This document shows, one piece after another, positions 56,481 through 64,000 of a stretch of DNA of 64,000 nt. The position numbers and the translations under genes were made by a program. Every line of letters begins with the position of its first letter. Within the stretch, counting starts at the first letter, position 1. Origin of the DNA: Cynocephalus volans (taxonomy: Eukaryota > Chordata > Mammalia > Dermoptera > Cynocephalidae); contig NC_084478.1 in assembly GCF_027409185.1 (NCBI RefSeq), positions 81,265,624-81,329,623 on the forward strand, read 5' to 3'. The notes under the pieces were generated by a model. The model saw only the letters and a list, made by a program, of their open reading frames with translations. It was not told the DNA's origin and did not search any database.

Positions 56481-56814
56481 TATTATTTTTAATTCTATTA
56501 ACATTTCAGTCTTGTTGAAAGGCAGAGAAAAACAAATAGGAAACATGGTGTTCTTTATTAAAGAAAAGGCTGTAGGCAAGAGTGAAGCCCTAAAGCATAG
56601 CATTAGCTTTCTGTACCTGCCCCCACCCACCCCCCAGCCACTATCTGCAACAACTCCAGAGTTTTTAAGAATTTTCTACTGCCCAATCTTACTACTCCTA
56701 GCTTGCTAATAATAGCTCCTTTGCTGATTCTGTATAAAAGCTAGTTCTTTATCATTTCTGTGTGATTTTGGACAAAACAGAAAATATAAAAGCATTCAAT
56801 ATTCTATGTCTGTG

Positions 56815-56970
56815 GTTTGTGGCAGTGTTTCCCAACCATGGTTATATATCAGAATCATTCTATAGATTTAAAAAAAATACAGATGCTCAGGTCCCATCCC
56901 TGGAAATTCTTATCCACTAAATTGAAGATGGCAGCCGACGGTACTCCAACATATAGTTAGATCTAAGGAC
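56815..56970 (+). mobile_element. MER20-like hAT MITE
   Basis: 'GTGTTTCCCAACCATGGTTA', 'ATCAGAATCATTCTATAG' and 'CAGGTCCCATCCCTGGAAAT' suggest a degraded MER20-type element. Confidence 0.55.
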
Positions 56971-57338
56971 CACTGGTTTATGTTCTAATGGTCTACAAGC
57001 ATCCTACTAGAGAAAGGTGGGAATGAGAAGGACAGAGGGACATGAGAAGTCATTCATTCTTAGATTTCTATCCTTTCTGCCCTCTTCAACTCTCACACAA
57101 ACCAGCCTAACTTAATAAGCCATTAAAAGAAGCTGCCCTTATACAATTAATGTAACACATAATTATGGTCTAATATTCTCATTCAATTTTTAAAAAAACA
57201 TTCTCTTCTTTTTTCAGGTTCATTTCATGATCAGTTGATTTATAAAAGCATAGGTCTGTTACTGTGAAAAATGATCACTGAAATACTTTAGCCAGGCAAG
57301 CTACCAGTCACATAAATGGGAAAGACACAGAATCTTAC

Positions 57339-57392
57339 CTCCTTGGTAGTTGAAGAAGGAAGAACAAAACCTTCCACAGAAAGTCCATGACA
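57339..57392 (-). CDS. PHKA1: PHKA1 small exon (18 codons)
   Basis: A 54-bp phase-0 exon: minus-strand translation [18 protein letters not shown]. Acceptor TTTTGCAG ends at 57393, donor GTAAG starts at 57338. It links the basic/hydrophobic segment of the 59533-59703 exon to the C-terminal helical domain. Too short to form an open frame by itself; recognised from its flanking splice sites and position. Confidence 0.93.
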
Positions 57393-57774
57393 CTGCAAAA
57401 CAGAAAAAACATCTTGTCACCAAGGCTAGGCCAACAACTGGGAGGCTTTAAGGAGACACTTCATATTTCTAAGTGTGCTTCACTGGGCATGTGCTAAGTA
57501 ATCACAGGCCAGCAAGAGGCCCTGCAGCCCAAGTGCCCTTGCCATGAGGTTGGGACTCCTAAGTGCCAAAATGCAGGGTTGGGCTATAGGAGACCCAAGG
57601 TTCATCCTGTACTTGGGGGGTGGAATGGATAGGGAAGATCTGCCTTCTGAGATAGACTAGCCCCAATTATTCAGAAACTATCTGGGAGGATATCATGCTG
57701 GGTCCAAGAACCATCACAGGCTTTCAGAAAGATTTTCAGGCTGCAGGAAAAAACTCAAGTTAGGCATTTACCAG

Positions 57775-58055
57775 ACATGTACCATTGCTACATTTTCTAG
57801 TGAAGCATCCCATATTCCCATCAGTGCTTTTATCCTGCTGTACTTTTTCCATAGTACTTATCATCTTTTAATACTCTATATACTTTACTTATTTACTATG
57901 TTTATTATTTATAATTTTTTCTCCCTAGCAGAATGGAAGTTCCATGAGGAAAGAAATTGTTGTCTGTTTTGCTCTTTGCTGTATGAGCACCTAGAATATT
58001 GCCTGTTGCACTACGGATGCTCAACAAATATTGTATGAATGAATGATATTTTATC
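57775..58055 (+). mobile_element. L2 3' end
   Basis: 'AGCAGAATGGAAGTTCCATG', 'TTTGCTCTTTGCTGTATGAG' and the tail 'TATTGTATGAATGAATGA' are typical L2. Confidence 0.8.
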
Positions 58056-59532
58056 TCCCCCTCACTATCAACTCAATTATTAAAAAGCAATGGGAATTAA
58101 TGACTTGCCATTTTAGATTTTAAATAAATCAAAACATTATATATTAAACAACCACAGATAAAGATTCCAATCCAGCAAGTTCACTGACTGTACTAGACAC
58201 TTCATCCCATATTCCATACATCAAATAACAGTCTTTATACAGAGAAATACCATCCTTTAAACATATGTGCAAAATGACTATGTTACGTTCATACTCTGGG
58301 GGCATGTGTTTTGCTTCTTACATTAAGATCCCAAGTCCAAGTTTTGATTCTGTCACAAAATACCCAATCTTCCCAGTCAGACTTAAATGCTCCTTCTTTT
58401 GTATTCCTGCAGCCTGTGGTTTTGCACTTTTATTACAACACATTTTTGCCTTGCATCATAGATGCTTTTAAAGAAGACTATAGATTAAGAAGACTATATG
58501 CTAAACTCCCTGATGACAAAGATTAGGTACCTTACATGGTATATGGGTAAAACAGCACCTAATACATGCCTGTTAAATTAAATTGCCATAATCCATGCAT
58601 AACTGAGGAGATAAAATGCAAATTTGTCACCATTGTGCTATAGAAGTTAGCTGAGAGGAAAGCAAGTTCTAGGTACTTTTTGAAAGGAAGATCACCAGAG
58701 CCAACAGTCTGAAGAATCAACTTTCACCTTTCCAAAAGATCACCTGATTCTGACCCTGGAAGGGTATCGGTATGCTGAGGAGAAAAAATGTTAACTAGAG
58801 ATTTTGAAGTCCTGCATGAAGTGTTCTTTAGGTCCTTATCAAGGGCCATGAAGCAAAAAGTGGCACCTAAGAGACTGTGAATGAGACCTATGAATGAGCA
58901 CAAAAATATTCTTGGTCTTCTGAAACTGTCATCACCATAATGGTGTGATGTGCCCTCTGTCTTTGGCAAATGTGTTAGGCAAAATAGGCTTTTGAAAGAA
59001 AAACAAATATTGGTCATACCAAGACAGTCATTGAATTATTAGCATTATTATGACTTTGCATTTATTTAGTAGTTTTCACCCAGGAAAAAATATAGGTAAG
59101 AGCTCCTTACACAAACTCCTCAGATGCTACATTTGTTTCACTATAGTGATAACTGGTTATGAACGGCATGCTGCCAGTCGAATAACATTTCCAGTCCAGA
59201 ATAGCTACAAAGAAAGTGAGCTCTTCAGCAGCAAATGTATCACAATGCTCCACAATGTCCAACTGTGGCCAAAAGCAGAAAAATGATTATTTTAAAAAAT
59301 CTGATTTAGAAAAAACACTATACCAACAATAATGGAAAGAGACTAAATTATCAATAATGCCACAATAACAAATCAACTGTTTCGTTTTTATGTTTTCTTC
59401 TAGGTTGTGTTCATCTGAGTGTATGACTTTTACATAATTACAGTGATGTTATAGTCGTGCAATACCTCAGCCAAGGAGACTGAGGATTTCAAGGGGGGAG
59501 ATAAAGAGACATTAACAATATATTATTCTCAC
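58056..59532. other. PHKA1 intron, nothing recognised
   Basis: No exon or clear repeat found. Frames at 58265-58526 and 58724-59017 lack coding context. Confidence 0.45.
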
Positions 59533-59703
59533 CTTCTGCAAAACCTTCCATACTTTTTGATAAAATCCAATTGGGACTCTATTCAGTGCTCCATCCAGCC
59601 TTCTTCGGCGTTGCCATTGACCTTGACGACTATCTTTAGATGTCTGTTGACCATATGCACTGGGAAAGGACCCACTAGTTGGAGTCTCAGAGGTTCCAGG
59701 TGA
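59533..59703 (-). CDS. PHKA1: PHKA1 exon with Ser/Thr-rich and basic segments
   Basis: A 171-bp phase-0 exon: '[20 protein letters not shown]', '[20 protein letters not shown]' and '[17 protein letters not shown]'. The first half is Ser/Thr-rich, fitting the multiphosphorylation region known in alpha subunits. The second has an Arg4 cluster and an amphipathic basic/aromatic stretch of the kind that binds calmodulin-like partners (inference). Acceptor CAAG ends at 59704 and donor GTGAGAA starts at 59532. The next upstream exon is beyond 64000 or unrecognised in the L1-filled intron. Confidence 0.94.
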
Positions 59704-60029
59704 CTTGGGAGAAGAAAAGAGGAAAGATCATAAAGCAAGAGTTACCTTTTTTCTTTGATAAAGTATAGCACAGTGAACAATCAATAAACTTTGCAGAACT
59801 GTAAAACATGTATTAAGTGAAACAGCCAAGATAAAGAGGTTAGAGTGAAGCTAGTAGCTATTAGTGCTGTGAACTGGTACAATCCTTTAAAAAAGCAATT
59901 TGGTGATACATACGAAGATCCACAAGAATACTGATGACATGGGACATTCTTAGATGTCTCTTTACCTGGTTATCTCTGTTAAACTTCCAGCTGATCTATG
60001 GCTTAGTTTGTTGCTCTCATGGGCCATAA
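59704..60029. other. PHKA1 intron, short L1-like scrap only
   Basis: A faint L1-type block occurs near 59880-59945 ('AAGCAATTTGGTGATACATA'). No exon. Confidence 0.4.
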
Positions 60030-61545
60030 CAGAAGCCCCCATAAATTTAAAAGAACTGAAATCATATGAAGTATGTTCTCTAACCACAATGGAATTAAAT
60101 CAGTGACAGAAGGAAATTTAGGAAATTAACCAATATGTAAAAATTAAACAACACACTCCTAAATAACCAATGCATTAAGGAACAAAATCACAAGAAAAAT
60201 TAGAAAATACTCTGAGTTGAAAATACAGCATACCAAAAGAGAAATTTATGTTATAAATGTCTGCATCAAAAAAGAATAAAGATCTCAAATCAATAACCAA
60301 AACTTTCACCTTAAGGCAATGAAAAACAAAGATTAAACTAAATTGAAAGCAAGCAGATTAAGGGAAATAATAAAGATTAGAGTGGAAAGAAATGAAACAG
60401 AGAACAGAAAAACAATAGAGAAAATCAATAAAACTAAAATTTGTTTCTATGAAAATATCAGCAAAATGCACAAATCTTTAGCTAGATGGATCAAGAACAA
60501 AAGAGGAAAGAGAGAGGGGACATCAATTTCAACCTCACAGAAATAAAAGATTATAAGGACATACCATCAGCAGCCATATGCTAACAAATTACATAGCCTA
60601 GATGAAATGGACAAATTCCTAGAAAGACACAAACTACCCCAACTTACTAAAAAAGAAACAGAAAATCTGAATAGACCTATAACAAATAAAGAGATTTAAT
60701 TATTAAGTACAAAACTTCCCACAAAGAAAAGTCCAAGCACAGATGACTTCGCTTGTTAATTCTACAAAATATTTTTAAAAGAATTAACACCAGTTCTTCA
60801 CAAACTCTTCCAAAAAAGAGAAGAGGAGGGAACACTTCCCAACTCATCCTATGAGGCCAGTATTACCCTGATACCCAAACCAGACAAAGATATCACAAGA
60901 AAAGAAAACTATTGTCCAATATCCTTATGAATATAGATGCAAAAATCCTCAACAAAATACCAGCAAACTGAATTCAGTGATATGTAAAAAGGATCATACA
61001 GCATAATGAAGTGGGGTTTATTCAAGGAATTCAAAGTTGTTTTAACATCTGGACATCAATTAATGTAATACACTATATCAAAAGAATAAAGGATAAAAAA
61101 CACAACATCTTAATAGATGCAGAAAAAGCATTCAAAATTCAACACATTTTCATGATAAAAACACTCAACAAACTAGGAACAGAAGGAAGCTTTCTCAATC
61201 TAATAACAGGTTAGTTTTTTTTCCCCTCCAAAAATCCACAGCTAAAGTCATAACGAGTGGTTGAAGACTGATGCTTTCCCTCCTAAGATCAGAACAAGAC
61301 AAGGACATCTACTTTAATCACTTCTATTCAACATTGTACTGGGGGTTCTAGCCAGGGCAATTCAGCAAGCAAAGAGATAAAAGGCATCCAGATAGGAAAG
61401 GAAGAAGTAAAACCATCTCCCTTTGCAAATGACATGATATTATATACAGATAATTCTAAGGAATTCACTAAAAAGCAGCTACAACCAATAAATGAGTTCA
61501 GTAAAGTTGTACGATATAAATTAAATAAAATCAATTACATTTCAC
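60030..61545 (+). mobile_element. Old L1 (host), ORF2 part
   Basis: Sense L1 ORF2 with many stops: 'GAATAGACCTATAACAAATA' near 60671, 'GATACCCAAACCAGACAAAG' near 60870 and 'GCATCCAGATAGGAAAGG' near 61384. It breaks off near 61543 and continues in register at about 63210, after nested L1 3' ends. Confidence 0.8.
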
Positions 61546-62595
61546 TTGAATAGACATTTCTCCAAAGAAGACATACAAATACCCAAAGGTATATGAAAAA
61601 ATGCTCAACATCATTAATTATTATGGAAATGCAAATCAACCTACAATCAGATATCACCTCACACCTGTTAGGATAGCCATTACCAAAAAACGAAAGATAC
61701 TGAGTGTTGGTGAGGATGTGAAGAAATTGGAACCCTTGTACGCTGCTGGTGGGAATGTAAATTAGCGCAGCCACTATGGAAAGCAGAATGGAGGTTCCTC
61801 AAAAAATTAAAAACAGAACTATCATATGATCTAGCAGTTCCACTTCTGGATACTTAGTCAAAAGAACTGAAATCAAGATCTTGGAGAGATATTTGCACTC
61901 CCATGTTCAATGCAGCGGTATTCACAATAGCCAAGATAGGAAAACAATCTAAATGTCTATTGGCAGTTGAATGGCACAAGAAAGTGTGGTATATACATAC
62001 AATGGAATATTATTCAGCCTTTAAAAAAGAAAAAAATCTTGCAATATATGGCAACATGGATGAACCTGGAGAACATTATGCTAAGTGAAATAAGCCAGCC
62101 ACAAAAGGGCAAATACTCTATGATTCCACTTATGTAAGGTATCTACAACAGCCAAACTCATAAAAGCAGAGAGAGAATGGTGGTTTCCAGGGGCTGGGGA
62201 CAGGGGAAAATTGGAACTTGCTACTCAACGGATAAAAAGAACTGTTAAAAGGAGAGAGAAGAACTGTGGTTAGTAGAGGAGGGAAAGGGGAGGCAGGAGG
62301 GGGATAGTGAGAAGCTGGTTAATGGACACAAAATTACAGCTAGATAAGAACAATAAGTCCTATTGGCGTATAGTCAGCCCAGGAATTTATAATTAACAAT
62401 AATTTACTGCATGTCACTGAACAACTAGAAGAGAGGAGATCAAATGCACATATCACAAAGAAATGATTAAGTTTTGCGATCATGAATATGCTAAATACCC
62501 TGAATAGATCATCACACGTTGTATACACATATTGAAATATAACTCTGTACCCCATACATATGTACAATCAATGTGTTTCAATAAAAATTTTTTAA
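61546..62595 (+). mobile_element. Nested L1 3' end
   Basis: Starts 'CTTGAATAGACATTTCTCCA' (ORF2 C-terminal region), passes 'TACAATGGAATATTATTCAG' near 61997, and ends with a 3'UTR ('CTCTGTACCCCATACATATG', near 62543) and A/T-rich tail. 5' truncated, degenerate. Confidence 0.8.
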
Positions 62596-63209
62596 AATAG
62601 CCAAGAAATAGAAATAAACCAAAAGTCCATCAACTGATGAAAGACAAAGTTGGTATATCCATACAAGGAAATATTATTTGGTCACAAAAGGAACGACGTG
62701 CTGATACATGCTGCAACATGAATGAGTCTTGAAAACATTACACTAAGCAAAAGAAGCCAGACACAAAAGGCCACATAGTATATGATTCCACTGATATGAA
62801 ATATCCAGTAGATTAGTGGCTGCCTACGGTCGGGGGCCTGAGAGTGGGGGGGAAATGGGGGAGTGATTGTGAATGAGTACAGAGTATCTTTTTGGGGTGA
62901 TGAAAATTAAAATTGGTTGTGGTAATAGTTGCACATTCTGTGAATATACTAAAAAAGTTGAATTGTATACCTTAAATGACTGAATTATATGGTATGTGAA
63001 TAATATATCTCAATAAAGCTGTTAAAAATGTAAATAAAAAATGCAAGACAAAGCTGATAAAGCAAGTAAAAATAATTTTAATTATGCATGATGAATAAAT
63101 TCTAAAAATCTACTGTGCAACATCATGCCTATAGTTAATGATACTGTATTGTACACTTAAAATTTTTTTAAAGAGTAGATCTCATGTTAAATGTTCCTAC
63201 TACAAAAAC
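62596..63209 (+). mobile_element. Second and third nested L1 3' ends
   Basis: Another ORF2-end copy begins near 62600 ('GAAATAAACCAAAAGTCCAT') and ends near 63045 with 'AATATATCTCAATAAAGCTG'. A further 3'UTR tail follows ('TACTGTATTGTACACTTAAA' to 63209). Confidence 0.7.
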
Positions 63210-63530
63210 AAATCAATTGTATTCCTAAACAGTAGCAATTGATAATCTGAAAATGAAGTTAAAACAATTTCATTTAAAATAGCATCAAAAAGAATAAAAT
63301 ACTTAGGAGTAAATTTAACAAAAGAAGTACAAAATAACTACTTGTGCAGTACCCTTAAAAGTATAAAACACGTTGAAAGCAATTAAAAACTTAAATAAAT
63401 GGTAAGAAATCCCATGTTCATTGGATCGGAAGACCTAAGATCGTTAAGATGGCAATACTCCCCAAATTGATCTACAGACTGAACACAATCCCTATTAAAA
63501 TCCCACCTGGTTCTTCACAGAAATTGACAA
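63210..63530 (+). mobile_element. Old L1 (host), continuation
   Basis: Resumes the 60030-61545 L1: 'AAATCAATTGTATTCCTAAA' near 63211 follows 'AAATCAATTACATTT' at about 61528. It then runs to 'GACCTAAGATCGTTAAGATG' and 'CCCTATTAAAATCCCACCTG'. The repeated AAATCAATT sequence is probably the diverged target duplication of the nested insertions. Confidence 0.7.
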
Positions 63531-64000
63531 GCCGATCCTAATATTCATAGTCCAAATGGATCCCTGTGCAGAAATGCGTTAACACATCAAGCCAGAACTG
63601 CCCTTTTTAGAAAAGCTTGCTTAGAAGGTTGGCCATTGGCTGGCATATGGAAACTTGGATTTTGAGAGGGCTCCTACCATTCACAGGATGGAAAACAGTA
63701 GCTTTTCTGTGCCTAACCTGTTTGTTCAAACACTATGGTTTATGCTGAACACTTGTTTTCTTCCTGGGAGTCTGGAGTTTGGTACATGCCAGACAAGCTG
63801 TTTATAGGACCAGCCCCCAATAAAAACCCTGGGTGCTGAGTCTTTAGTGAGTTTCCCTGGTTGGTAACATTTCACACATGTTGTCACATCTCATTGCAGG
63901 AGGAATTAAGTGCATCTTGTGTTATTGCACTGGAAGAGTACTCTGGAAACTTGTATCTGTTTTCCCTGGACTTTGGCCAACGCACCTTTTTCCTTTGCTG
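63531..64000 (+). mobile_element. ERV LTR fragment (family not named)
   Basis: 'GAGAGGGCTCCTACCATTCA', 'CTTCCTGGGAGTCTGGAGTT', and a polyadenylation-type 'CCCCCAATAAAAACCCTGGG' with AATAAA at 63819-63824 look like the U3/R part of an ancient endogenous retrovirus LTR in sense on the plus strand. It runs off the right edge. The left boundary is approximate. No viral coding sequence is present. Confidence 0.6.

Overview
This window is mammalian nuclear DNA: split genes with GT-AG introns, ancient mammalian repeats (L2, MIR, MER20-like hAT, MaLR LTR, Tigger), several generations of LINE-1 and long CA/GT microsatellites. Two genes can be identified from their coding exons, both on the minus strand. 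The 3' end of PHKA1 (muscle phosphorylase kinase alpha subunit) lies at about 51.9-59.7 kb. The 5' end of HDAC8 (class I histone deacetylase 8) runs from a promoter near 45.8-46.3 kb down to position 1 and beyond. The two genes are adjacent, in this order, on human Xq13.1, so the window is probably the orthologous X segment of another placental mammal. One tRNA-derived SINE at 36.15 kb looks like the tRNA-Ile-type (CYN) SINEs of colugos (Dermoptera). That species guess comes from remembered family sequence and is only moderately secure.

Layout. 1-41.5 kb is HDAC8 intron 4, at least 41 kb long. It is built largely of repeats: L2/MIR debris at 0.6-6.7 kb, a 5'-inverted old L1 at 7.6-13.1 kb carrying a 3.0-kb chimeric VNTR-L1 insertion, an unassigned 5-kb stretch at 19.5-24.6 kb, more L2/MIR/L1, and a four-element nest of retrotransposons at 31.9-39.65 kb. 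HDAC8 exons 4, 3, 2 and 1 follow at 41.50-45.82 kb and encode residues 1-146 in frame, with the catalytic His142/His143 pair present. A moderately CpG-rich promoter with a ZNF143/SBS-type motif lies at 45.83-46.26 kb. About 5.5 kb of intergenic repeat-rich DNA separates it from the predicted PHKA1 poly(A) site. Four phase-0 PHKA1 exons (199 residues plus stop) end in the prenylation tetrapeptide CAMQ. Upstream of them, 60.0-63.5 kb of PHKA1 intron is again nested L1, and an LTR fragment fills the right edge.

How things work together. PHKA1 and HDAC8 are tandem, same-strand, functionally unrelated genes; nothing suggests co-regulation beyond proximity. HDAC8 is a nuclear/cytosolic Zn-dependent lysine deacetylase acting on SMC3 of cohesin. 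PHKA1 is a regulatory subunit of the glycogenolytic kinase. The most unusual material is in the retroelements: (1) an SVA/LAVA-like chimera with its own target-site duplication, made of an LTR-like 5' module, a GC-rich VNTR and the 3' part of L1; (2) a separate mini retro-insert carrying a sequence similar to that 5' module; (3) a full-length L1 whose 5'UTR contains tandem ~102-bp monomers; and (4) three copies of an ~82-bp palindromic MITE. All repeat names come from memory of consensus sequences, not from a database search.
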